DNA of 64,000 nt from positions 62,001-126,000 of the forward strand of contig CAJNAR010000175.1 of NCBI GenBank assembly GCA_905220665.1, written 5' to 3'. Below, piece after piece: positions 45,501 through 55,113 of the stretch; position 1 is the first letter of the stretch, and every line of letters starts with the position of its first letter. Made by a program: the position numbers and the translations under genes. This DNA comes from Albugo candida. Lineage: Eukaryota; Oomycota; Peronosporomycetes; Albuginales; Albuginaceae. The notes beneath the pieces were generated by a model. The model was not told the origin of the DNA. It ran no database searches and worked only from the letters and a program-made list of their open reading frames with translations.

Positions 45501-45803
45501 GCAATAGACGATTGCCAAGTTTTGATTCTATGGAGACCCCTTTTCGAATAGAGATAGCTGTCTTCTTTCAAATCAAGTGTCATGGTTTATAATGACAGCG
45601 TATTCTGTTCATGATACGCTGGGCAAAAGACAGGATAAATGAAGAATTCAACCAGAGAGCTCTGCATGTGCCACATTACCATTTTTGGATGTAGAATGAT
45701 TGTATTTTTATGTATCTTTGTAATTCTTTGACTACATTAGCGTAATTAGCTTTTGAACACTGTTGCACATGCTCCAATTTCTCTGTCAGTGCAGTCGGAA
45801 ATT

Positions 45804-46196
45804 ATGAGAATGCTATATCATAGGACGTTTTACACACGAGCGAACATCTTGTGCGGTAGTCGAATGGATCCGGTCAAAATGGTCATGAAAAGCGTTTTCA
45901 ATTATTATGCGTCGAAAAAGCCCATCGCGGACCTTCAAGCGGATATTCGCGAGCATTTTGAATTGGAATTCGAAAAGCACTCTACACTTTCGGATACGTC
46001 AAGTCGTACAAGGCATTCAAATTGTGTGCTCAGTGTAGTAGCAACGTACTTGATTATACACTTGAATATTCACGAAATTGAGTGTCGAATAAATGTATTA
46101 TCAGCTCACAGTGCAGTCGACCTACATGAAAGTCGGTCTAAAGCTACATATGAGTGCACTTGTCCAGAACCTACAATGTTCGCAGGAAACGAATAA
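45804..46196 (+). CDS. Block R open frame, doubtful gene
   Basis: From the ATG at 45804 this frame gives 130 residues, including RMLYHRTF, SRMDPVKMVMKSVF, ASKKPIADLQADIREHF and SRTRHSNCVLSV. It is the longest intact version of a block present in five array units, and its last 26 bp overlap the 3' end of gene E on the other strand. Similarity extends upstream of the ATG, other copies are shifted or stopped, and there is no signal peptide or known domain. It may be a real convergent gene, an exon or chance. Confidence is low. Confidence 0.25.
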   Translation: MRMLYHRTFYTRANILCGSRMDPVKMVMKSVFNYYASKKPIADLQADIREHFELEFEKHSTLSDTSSRTRHSNCVLSVVATYLIIHLNIHEIECRINVLSAHSAVDLHESRSKATYECTCPEPTMFAGNE

Positions 46197-46842
46197 CAGG
46201 AACGTCGTCCACAATTCCAAGTTTTTTAACCCATTCCTCATTTTTCATTACACGCGACCTTGTTAGCTTCGGCTCCTGCGATAGGTTTTCATGTCTACCA
46301 CCATTCGACCTGGTAAGTTTTGGTTCGGCTGCGGCTTTACCAACGCCCAACGAAGAATCTTTCTGTCTCAAGTTCCCGAGCTTTGGATTTGCAACAGTGC
46401 TTGTTGCCGTTGATTCAGAATGTGTTGATTCTTTCTTGCTTATCGGGAATCTTTTTGTACCTTTACTAAAAAGACGGGACTCTTCCAACATGTCATTGCT
46501 CATAACCTTCTTCTTAACATCATGTCTTGTTTCAAGTAGGTTGTATCCATCACGTTTCCTTACAGCCACAAGCTTATTGTGAGCCTTGTTATCAGCTTCA
46601 TTGCCAACCTCTTCTTCCTTCGCTTTACTGAGCTTTTCGTATGGGTGATTGCTTGGAGTAATTATGTTTCGAACTGGCTTCCAGCTGAACGACTTTAGGC
46701 TGGAGCCACCAGCACCTAAAGTGCGCGAATCGTGTGGAACGACTTGAGGCGGCTCCGCCCACAGGAACCTGAAACTCGTGATTGTCAAAAGTAATAGAAA
46801 TAGGTACTTGTTTGGCAAAGCCTTCTTCATTGGAACGAACAT
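46171..46842 (-). CDS. Array secreted protein E
   Basis: A single exon encodes 223 residues from the ATG at 46842. Upstream in-frame codons are open, but none is ATG. The signal peptide (MFVPMKKALPNK, then YLFLLLLTITSF) is followed by PPQVVPHDSRTLG, a changed form of the TPxQ...DTR segment. The middle (KLSKAKEEEVGNEADNKAH, VAVRKRDGYNLLETRHDV) is shared with pseudogene C. The C-terminus repeats the motif xPKLTRS twice (EPKLTRSNGGRHENLSQ and EPKLTRSRVMKN). It has no cysteine and is strongly basic, probably disordered. The promoter spacer S6 with TGACGTCA lies 360 bp upstream. Secreted candidate effector of unknown activity. Confidence 0.8.
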   Translation of the reverse strand: MFVPMKKALPNKYLFLLLLTITSFRFLWAEPPQVVPHDSRTLGAGGSSLKSFSWKPVRNIITPSNHPYEKLSKAKEEEVGNEADNKAHNKLVAVRKRDGYNLLETRHDVKKKVMSNDMLEESRLFSKGTKRFPISKKESTHSESTATSTVANPKLGNLRQKDSSLGVGKAAAEPKLTRSNGGRHENLSQEPKLTRSRVMKNEEWVKKLGIVDDVPVIRFLRTL

Positions 46843-47089
46843 TGATGGGAAGTGTTCGGCTATAAATGTATAATGGGACCCAATCACTCAGTTGGGTATG
46901 TTGAATGGACCTCCGTGGCGGGACAAGTAAGGTGATTGGGAGGAACGCAACTTCGTCGATTTTCCTGTAAACAATTCGTTCGCGGTTGTAGATCCGCGAT
47001 AAAGACCCCCTTTCTGACGTGTATGATTATTCTCAAGTCTTTATCGTATTCAATAATCAAGCATCTTGTCAGCGAGGGAGTGTCAGAGT

Positions 47090-48340
47090 GGCACTCTTGA
47101 TGCATCGACAGGCCCTATTCCACATAATACGGAGCAACACGTTCCGATGTTTCTCAATGATTACACATTTCATTCGGAGCATTGATTGATAATCACAATA
47201 ATGACGTCATAAAGACGTAAACGAGCATGAATATACAGATGCCACATTACTGTACCGAGAAGGACGCTTCGATATTTATAAATGATTACACTTTTGATTC
47301 GTAGTATCAATCATTATCCACAGTTATGACGTCGTAATGACTGAAGCGAAGAATCAATATACAGATACCACGTCACTTTATATAATATTAAATGCAGCTA
47401 CAAGCCAGCGGGCCAGTTGGCAGCTGACCCGAAAGAAATCATCCGTCAGGACTTGTATAGAATATGTGAAGGAGATAAATGGATATCATATCGGAACTCT
47501 CAAGTATCTGACTATGTGGAAAAGAGTTGAATGCGATTTTAACGTGCGCTTTGCGTCAGGAAAACGCTAGTGCTAATAAGTAGGAAAAAGGTAAATAATT
47601 TTACATTTGATTCGTACGTATTCTACTGTATTAAATACACATTATGCTCGGCCTACTGGATTGCCTGAGATAAAGAATAATATACAATCCTGCATTCATA
47701 CCATACTCTGTAGTTTGATGCATTAATCTTCGAGTCCAGCCACCGTCACAGAGTGAAAAGCTATCGTTTTAGTTACTTAGATCTGCATCTATAATAATGG
47801 AAATGATGTCATGCAAGGTACAGAGCGGTCCATCCTGCAATGAGATGGGCATTTCGTAGTAATTGATCTTCTCTCTCTTCGACGTAGTCCCGCACTATCG
47901 CATGTACTACCCAGCATATATAGTAGTCTCAGATCCCGAGTATTGATGAGCATGAGAGAAGAGTGAAGTTCGGTGATGGTGTACGTGAAAAATTCCCTAT
48001 TGGTATCACCTTTAATACAACATGTTGGCGTACGCGGACCCGGTGCCAACGCTTCGTCCGAGGCTGTTTTTATTGACATTTATTGAGTTCTCTGCTCGGA
48101 TCATCTATTCTTACTTGTAATTAAAACTGTCTGGCAGATAAAAGAGATAAACGTCGGCCTAATTATTGAGACCAAGGATCGGTTCTTACTTGGATGTGAT
48201 CACTTTATGCTATGAAATCAAGCGGTCAGGCAAGTCACTCGGAGGATCCAAACGGCTTAAGGCATTATGCGCGAGCATAGCGTTTACCGCACATCACATA
48301 CGTATGGTAGTGATGAGCTCTTGAAGACATTCTTGTGATA
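47090..48340. repeat. Conserved array spacer S6 (long type)
   Basis: TGACGTCA at 47202-47209 and TGACGTCG at 47327-47334 sit in the two modules. The S3-like block follows at about 47,580-48,110. A further segment at 48,150-48,330 (GCATTATGCGCGAGCATAGCG) recurs in altered form after S7 at 50,740-50,870. It is the promoter region of gene E on the minus strand. Confidence 0.75.
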
Positions 48341-48499
48341 TTCTGATAATTTATCAAAAACTTGGATGTATTTTGAATCGACAATCACAGAACTTGATGT
48401 ACAAGGCAAAGAGGCACTCCGTTTCTTGTGTGTTCTTCTTGAGCAAGCTGAGAAGAACATAATGGAGGTGATGGTGCCGCAACGATCTTTTCTATAAGA

Positions 48500-48900
48500 A
48501 TGGAGGGCATATTGACCTAACTCAACGAACTACATGATTTTAGCGTGTCTATCACACCCAAGATGATGTCTATCCCTAGTAATATCCTGCACATGCCACA
48601 ATTGTCTCCAATCACGCAGTCGGAGAGTAAGGATGGCGACAAACGGTATGCCATCTGTCGTCTCCACCGCAAACACCTTGACCGCGCTAGATGAATGGAT
48701 CCGGTCAAACTTGATTGTGTAAATAGTGTTTCCTTATTCAGCGTCACTGAACCCATTGCATTGCTTCAATTGTATTTTGATCCGTGCTCAAAGGAGTAGC
48801 AAATATCACACTCTGTCAATTTGGCAAACAGTAATGTCATTATTTTGTGAAAACAGAACGGATAACGAAAAGAAATCCAATTGGAATACAATGTAGAGCA
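48500..48900 (+). repeat. Array block R, decayed copy near gene F
   Basis: Recognised by CAATTGTCTCCAATCACGCAGTCGG, ATGAATGGATCCGGTCAAA and CCGTGCTCAAAGGAGTAGC, which match the 45.8-kb copy. It is interrupted and has no intact frame. Confidence 0.5.
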
Positions 48901-49083
48901 CTAGTGAATTCCCAGGGAATGGATTTGGTGCTTCCAAGGAATGGTACATAACATAAGAAATCGAATGATATGCATTATCAGCTTATAGCACGATCAACCT
49001 AAATAGGAACTGGTCTGAGTGTCAATCGATCACTTAAATTCGCATCATCTTCGGAAGTCGTGCACAAGAAATCTCAAGCCAGG

Positions 49084-49587
49084 TTATCGCTTTGAAAACC
49101 TCCCTCCGTATGATCTGGGGAATTTAAGTTCATTTTTCCGTGTCGGCATATAAGTTCTCGTATTCTCATGATCATTCTCCTTTATGGTTTCCATTGGTTT
49201 TAATGGCGGTTTTCTGGTAAATTGTAGGTCTTGGATGATATTTTCATCATCATTGTCACTGGTAAATTTCCGTCCTCGGTTGTTATTATCATCAAGCCTT
49301 TTTTGAAAAGACGCTAGTGCATTTTCAGTTTCAGGATCAGCCTCATATTCGTTTTCCTCCTCGTTTTTGGCGAGTTTCTTGCTTGATTCACCTGGAGAGA
49401 ATCGATTTCGAATGTTCTTGAAGCCTAACGACTTTAGGCTAAAGTCACCTTTACCAACTAACGCACGCGTATCGAATTGGGCAACAGCTTGGGTCGGCGT
49501 CACGAATTGTGTATTGACGCTCGTGAGTGTCAAAAGTATCAGACACTTTTTCTGCTTGGACACAGCCTTCTCTGTTGTTTTGGACAT
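49084..49587 (-). CDS. Array secreted protein F (short)
   Basis: A single exon encodes 167 residues, the shortest intact member. The signal peptide (MSKTTEKAVSKQKK, then CLILLTLTSV) is followed by QFVTPTQAVAQFDTRALVG. SLKSLGFKNIRNRFSPGESSKKL matches the middle of E and C. An acidic, Asn/Asp-rich stretch follows (DDNNNRGRKFTSDNDDEN), and the protein ends at a truncated family C-terminus, PRSYGGRFSKR, so the RSxGGR motif is at the very end. The initiator-like motif lies about 25 bases upstream. A degenerate spacer, S7, follows it. Secreted candidate effector; function unknown. Confidence 0.75.
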   Translation of the reverse strand: MSKTTEKAVSKQKKCLILLTLTSVNTQFVTPTQAVAQFDTRALVGKGDFSLKSLGFKNIRNRFSPGESSKKLAKNEEENEYEADPETENALASFQKRLDDNNNRGRKFTSDNDDENIIQDLQFTRKPPLKPMETIKENDHENTRTYMPTRKNELKFPRSYGGRFSKR

Positions 49588-49889
49588 TGTTGTGGGATGT
49601 TTGACAGTAATTGTATAATGGGATCATGTGAAAGATGCTCACTTCATTCGGCACGTCTCATCGACCAGTTTTCCGTGGTGGGACAAGACAGCTAATTGGG
49701 TGCGATTTCGTCGCTTCCACCTATACACAGTACGCTTTTGATGACAGATGTACTGTCGTAACACGCCTTTCGGACGTGTTCGATGACTCTGAAGTCTTGA
49801 TAGTGGACAATCATTAGGTGTCTTGGAAACATAGGAAGGAAGAGTCCGTGCAAGGGTCCGTTGTGCATATGTCAGTGTATCAATTGTGA

Positions 49890-50880
49890 CTCTGTGGTGA
49901 CTAGACCGTACAGGTATGAGAAGAAACGAGCATCATGCACAACACCGATTACAAGTACACAGCGGGGAACTTTAATGCTGTGTCAGTCCTCATTCCAAAC
50001 CATACGGAGAAGCACGCTCTGATGTTCTCAATGATTACACATTTCTATCGGAGAATGCATTTGTCATCACAATAACGACGTGATCAATACGTACTCGAGT
50101 ATACATGCACAGTGCCACGAAATAAGTTGATTAGTAATGAAAATGTGTAACAATGTGAATGAGAATAATTGAGTCTGTCTATCGTATCCACCATCAGCCC
50201 TCTCAATTTGGTAGAAAAATGACTTTGATACAATTCTTAACGATACAGAGCATCCGAGAAAGGAAGTAATACGAGTAGATGATGCACGTATGATCCCTAG
50301 TTACTTGATACACATTTGACTCGCCGTAGAGCCCTCCTGAATTGACAGAGATGAAGACGACTTTACAAACATGCATTGATGAGATAGCCGATTTATCCGA
50401 TAGGTTGATCGAGACTCCAGTTTACCGTTGCAGAGCCGATTCAACGAGTCATTTGCGCTTGAACGCGATCCACTATGCAATCAAGGAGCATTTTGTATCG
50501 ACTGATCTTATCTCCTTAGATGTCTGAAAGTAGTGCCGGCCTATTGCATACACTGAACGAGTAGTCTCAAACCTCGAGTTTAGACCCCAAATTCGGCGCT
50601 ACTACACGTGGATAAATCTTCATTGGTGATGACAACTTCGAAATAGTTCATCTCAGCGTACGGACTTTCGGGGGCCCAAATTCTACATTTCATCTACTTT
50701 GAATGTTTGTAATCAAACTGTAATGATGGACATTGTAGAATACATTGGCTCACTATTGACACGTAAGATCAAGCGTCGGTGAGCAAGTCGCTTGGAGGAC
50801 CGGGACGGCTCAAGTCATAATGCGCCAACACACTGTTACCGCACGTCGTATACTCATCGTAGTAAAGCTGGCTAGGGCAT
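49890..50880. repeat. Conserved array spacer S7, degenerate
   Basis: Starts like S4 (ACCGTACAGGTATGAGAAGA, CCAAACCATACGGAGAAGCACG). The site equivalent to TGACGTCA reads CGACGTGA (50076-50083) and has lost its symmetry. Only one module is present. The later parts match S3/S6 weakly. A plus-strand frame at 50342-50527 is spacer sequence, not a gene. Confidence 0.6.
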
Positions 50881-52222
50881 GCACGGCAAGGAAAGAGTAA
50901 GACAAAGCGTATAGACCGAGGCTATGGAGGGAATCATTCTGATGTAGATGCTATACACAGGGGACATATTTCAAAACAACCGCAACAAGCTGTGTCTCAT
51001 GTGCTCCTTCCTTTATATTGAGGCTGCGGCATATGATACCATCCAACATACAGCGTTGCACTGCGTATATAAGATGGTGTATGGAACGTCCAGCAGGTCC
51101 ACGTATATGTCGGCATCGATAAGCTCGACTCTCATGTGATCTATCACTACGTTGCGTTTTCGACGACAAAGTAGAGATTGCACTGTTCACCTGAACAGCC
51201 ACACGCTTCTTCTGTTTCGGAAGCTCCACGCGCTTTAGCGTCTTCATCTGAGCTTATCCTTCCGCAAAGCCTCTTGTGACTAAATTATCTTGTTAAAGTC
51301 GACCATTTTCGTCGACATTTTGCCCACCCTTTCATCTGCCGGGTAATATGCGAAAACGCTTCAAGGAGAATGATGTTTCGGTCAAAATGTCCTCGTGACT
51401 AACGGCAGCGATCAATGTGCTCAAGAAACAGGTCACGAAGGTAAGCCTTTTCTGCTATATGCTGAATTTCTGTGTGTCAAAGAATGTGCGTCTTTCTACC
51501 TTTGGCCCAACAGAGCCAAAAGCAATAACCAATCGGGCGTTGAATGTCGTTAAGCACGTCCTCTTTTTATCCAGTAAAGGCTGATCTTCTACAAGAGACT
51601 GGGCTTTCGTATCAAGAAGTATCATCGACTTGGAATACCGATATGAATTGAATGGGTAAAGAGGAGGGCTTTGTCACTTGATAGGAGCGACAAAGCAACT
51701 AAGTACGACCAGTCTTTCTCATGTAGAGCAACACTTTTATTCTGCACGTGCTGTAGAGTAAAAAAGCCTTTTTCCGGCACATCATAGCGCACGTACAGAG
51801 CAAGAGAGCTCAGTTATTTCAAATAAGGAATGGTCTTTGCGATAAGGAGTGCTACGATTGACTTAATCAAACGAGAGGCATATATTCAAGTGGTCCAATT
51901 TTCTTGCGTCGAGACGGTCAAGTGAACAATTGATTCGTGACGCGTTAGCTACAGAATCACGCAAAAGTTGAATGGTGTTTGAGCCTCTATGGACACTCTT
52001 ACAGCTTCTCAAGGAGCAATAATTTACTGTGCAAAACGCATCAAGTTTCCCCAAGTCTCACATGAGCAAGGTCATCGAAATGGCTCTTCTTGCACGCATT
52101 TACGCATCTGCTACATCCCACAGGTGAATTAGGTGACAATCGCAATGTTTAGAAAATAATTTTTATGGCAATATGCACTATGCAAACGTACCTGACAACT
52201 GGCTTCGATCTAGTTGACTTTT
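50881..52222. other. Spacer before gene G, nothing recognised
   Basis: About 1.3 kb without a supported gene. A minus-strand frame at 50951-51247 begins KRVELPKQKKRVAVQV, but it has no related sequence that I can name. Confidence 0.45.
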
Positions 52223-53254
52223 TCAGCCATTGATCTCGTCTTTTCTTTTCCTTTTAAATTTCTGTGCAAACTTTTCAAAAAAGCTTCTCTTTTTTATCCG
52301 TTTCAGTTGTGACCTCTCTGCATTCTCAAGTGTTGAACCCTCAGGTATCGTTGGTAATGATGGTTTCTTTTTTTCTGTAGGAATCCGTTTCAATTGTGAC
52401 GTCTCTGCATCCTTAAGTGGTGAATACTCGAATATCGTTTGTAATGCTGGTTTCTTTTTTTCTGTAGGAATCCGTTTCAATTGTGACCTCTCTGCATTCT
52501 CAAGTGTTGAAACCTCGGGTTTCGTTTGTAATGCTGGTTTAATTTTTTCTGTAGGAATCCGTTCCAATTGTGACCTCTCTGCATTCTCAAGTGTTGAACC
52601 CTCGGGTTTCGTTTGTAATGCTGGTTTAATTTTTTCTGAAGGAATCCGTTTCAATTGTGACGTCTCTGCATCCTCAAGTTCTGGATCCTCGGGTATCGTT
52701 GGTACTGATGGTCTATATTTAGTTCCACGTGTTGGCGGTAGAACTATCTCTTCACTGGTTTCAGGTGAAGCTTGAGAGCTGTCTTTTCCCGATTCCACAG
52801 TCGGAGGTGGCTTACGTTTACCCCACTGCCATAATGAACTCGATCGTACCCTCTTGAGAAATGTACGCTCGGGTATCTTTGGTGATGTCAGTTTATCTTT
52901 TTCTTTAGAATTCACTTTCCCAAGTGGTGTACGCGGGAGTAGACCGACTTCGGGCTCACTTTTTCTTCCGGACACACCATTGGATGACTCAGAAGACGTG
53001 ATCGGGTCACCCCAATCTTTTGATGTCAAAATAAAGTTTTTTGTTCTTTTACCCGTGAATGTATCTTCATTGGGGTTGATCTTGGATGATTTGAAAAACC
53101 ACGACCGTAAATTTCTGGAAACACGATTATTCTTCCATTCTTGCGTGTCAAGTGGTTGCTCAACGATTTGAAACGACGTCACCCATTGTGCAACCAAGTT
53201 GGTGAGTGTCAAAACAATCAGTATTTTGTAGTGGTTAACCACAATGTTCTTCAT
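52223..53254 (-). CDS. Array secreted protein G with 29-residue repeats
   Basis: A single exon encodes 343 residues, the longest and most diverged member. The signal peptide (MKNIVVNHYK, then ILIVLTLTNLVAQW) is followed by VTSFQIVEQPLDTQEW, a relaxed form of the TPxQ...DTR segment. The first half is Ser/Lys-rich with SSSLWQWGKRKPPP. From about residue 175 come five tandem 29-residue repeats with the pattern RIPTEKxKPALQTxPE followed by STLENAERSQLK. The C-terminus is very basic (FFEKFAQKFKRKRKDE) and could act as a nuclear-targeting signal in a host cell. It lacks the RSxGGR segment, and I see no CRE spacer next to it. Membership rests on the N-terminus and position. Function unknown. Confidence 0.75.
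   Translation of the reverse strand: MKNIVVNHYKILIVLTLTNLVAQWVTSFQIVEQPLDTQEWKNNRVSRNLRSWFFKSSKINPNEDTFTGKRTKNFILTSKDWGDPITSSESSNGVSGRKSEPEVGLLPRTPLGKVNSKEKDKLTSPKIPERTFLKRVRSSSLWQWGKRKPPPTVESGKDSSQASPETSEEIVLPPTRGTKYRPSVPTIPEDPELEDAETSQLKRIPSEKIKPALQTKPEGSTLENAERSQLERIPTEKIKPALQTKPEVSTLENAERSQLKRIPTEKKKPALQTIFEYSPLKDAETSQLKRIPTEKKKPSLPTIPEGSTLENAERSQLKRIKKRSFFEKFAQKFKRKRKDEING
52296..52730. repeat. 87-bp tandem repeat, 5 copies, inside gene G
   Basis: Copies of ATCCGTTTCAATTGTGAC start at 52296, 52383, 52470, 52557 and 52644, an exact 87-bp period (29 codons). Differences between copies fall mostly at the same few codons. The period keeps the frame, so copy-number change would lengthen or shorten the protein without breaking it. 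Confidence 0.95.
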
Positions 53255-53811
53255 TGTTGTCGATGTTGTTGACAGCAGCTCAGTGCTTTTTTTTCAATGA
53301 GCTCATTCCAACGGCCAAAAATGACGCGTTTAAACACCTCAGCACATTTCTTGGTGAGGTCATCGATACCTCTTTATTGACTAATCGTGTGTCAGCTCCT
53401 GTGAGCTCCAAGTCACAGTGCACGAATAGCTATTTCAAAACCATCGTACGCTCCACTCTGCATTTTCGCCAATCATTGCGCGTCGGATGAACAACCGCCC
53501 TTGAACTTGATCCGGATGTGTGACTCATCGTGGCGGTTCGGCACAGTCACTTGACAGCGATGCTTGGGGTACAAGGTATGAGAGGTATAGACAGCGCAAG
53601 AGGGTCGACCCTCTGAATCACGTCATACCAAATAAAAACGATGTAACCTTACGAGGTGGCTTCTTTTCATGCGATAATGATTACTTGACAGTAGACGGAA
53701 CAATTTATCGACTCTATTTTAGGATTGTCCCAAGCACATCAAATACATCAAATGAGCTGTCAACGCACTCATTGCTCAAAGTAAGATAAAAATATCGAAA
53801 AGTGATTGATT
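53255..53811. other. Spacer upstream of gene G
   Basis: Open plus-strand frames (53263-53490 from an ATG, and 53520-53789 without one) have no recognisable relatives. The segment must hold the promoter of gene G. No TGACGTCA is present, only TGACGCG near 53,321. Confidence 0.45.
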
Positions 53812-53814
53812 TTA

Positions 53815-54855
53815 GGAAATTATTATATTTACTCCCTTTTAATTCACGTGGCACACATTACTATACATAATTAGGAAATTGTTATATTCACTCCCCTTTC
53901 GGTTAGATTCAAGTCACGTGACCCACATTATTGTACATTCAACCGTTATCGTCTTATTTATGTGTCACACTCTGGGTTTTACGCGAGCATACCGATGATT
54001 TGATGAAAGTCCCTGACAGGAATAATAACTGGAAATTGAACCGATTGGGTAGACTTCTGCTTCTTTTAGAAAATTTCGCAATCGTAGAATAAACATGTGA
54101 TCACTTTTGCTCTACCAACTCGATTAACTGCCCGCTACACGCCCCACAAGATCACGTACAATTGTCCGAAGGATTTTATGCGCTTCTAAACGAGTGTGAG
54201 CGTCTCAGCTGGGAGATAAAGATATTGTGTACTAGACCGACACATTTCGCAAATAGGAATCACAAAAAACTTTCCCTTAGATGATAGTTTTTTGTAGCTA
54301 TTTGCTTTCCTTGGCTCAAAAGGAAAGATATTTCCACTAGACTTTAATTTGTTTCGTGTTGATTTTCTTCTCAAGCAATCGGTCTTGCAATACATTTGAC
54401 ATAACATCTTACTGCTCATTCTTTGTAGAAGATAAAAGCGTGGTTTTGCGTCGGCGCATTCTGATCAGCCTCAATTTGATCTCAACGAAGAGAACGAGAG
54501 AAGATCATAGCGATCGTCACAAGAACTATGAAGCATTACGCATCGTTCTCGAGTCCATCGGGCATTTTTCAGACCGATGAAATTCAATATTTCACAACGA
54601 TAAAGATAAGGTAGTAGTGGAAAATCAAAAGATAGGCAAATTGTATCGCGAAATTTTGAGCTGGTAGCTTTGTACTATTATTGAATGTTTAATGATGTGG
54701 GTCACGTGACTTAAAAGGTATGATAGTGAATCTAACAATTCCCTAAATATAAATAAAAAGTATATACTGTATACATAGTACAATTATGTGTACCACCTGA
54801 CTTAAAAAAGGAGGGAGTGAATTTGATCAAAAAGGGAGTGAATATAATAATTCCC
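53815..54855. mobile_element. Nested inverted-repeat element (MITE-like)
   Basis: The ends are inverted: GGAAATTATTATATTTACTCCC at the left and the complement of GGGAATTATTATATTCACTCCC at the right. They are flanked by TTA at 53812-53814 and TTA at 54856-54858. A second inverted pair lies inside (53874 and 54743), each arm carrying GTCACGTGACCCACAT. Each end therefore has two related copies, as if an element inserted into a sister copy or its ends were duplicated. A 3-bp TTA duplication and a terminus beginning GG resemble PIF/Harbinger elements. No transposase is visible inside, so it is non-autonomous. Confidence 0.75.
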
Positions 54856-55113
54856 TTATTTTATAGTATACAAAGCCTAGTAGTCAATAAGTCAATGATC
54901 GTGCACCAGTAAACAATCATGTGTCATGAAACTTCGTTCTAGTACTATCTACCACATAATGGGACACCAATGTGTTGCTTCGTAGCAGGGATGTTAAGAT
55001 TTGGTCCTAGTGCATGCACACTTAATGTCTGACACATCCATCAATCTGAATATCTTGCTTTGATTGGTTGGAATACTCGGGTGAAGTGCATAACAACCAA
55101 CTAAATCACGAAA

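Noticed and set aside
47789..48079. 96-codon minus-strand frame in spacer S6
   Set aside because: Its duplicate in S3 is interrupted by stops and there is no signal peptide or domain. It is kept only as a repeat observation.
50342..50527. Plus-strand 61-codon frame
   Set aside because: It lies wholly in degenerate spacer S7 and matches non-coding parts of the other spacers.
52230..52775. 181-codon plus-strand frame opposite gene G
   Set aside because: It is the mirror of the 87-bp repeats, which keep all frames open. Gene G has the signal peptide and family N-terminus.
34722..53254. RxLR, LFLAK or CHxC effector motifs in the array
   Set aside because: DTR segments resemble RxLR position but lack the motif and a dEER. 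No LFLAK or CHxC is present.
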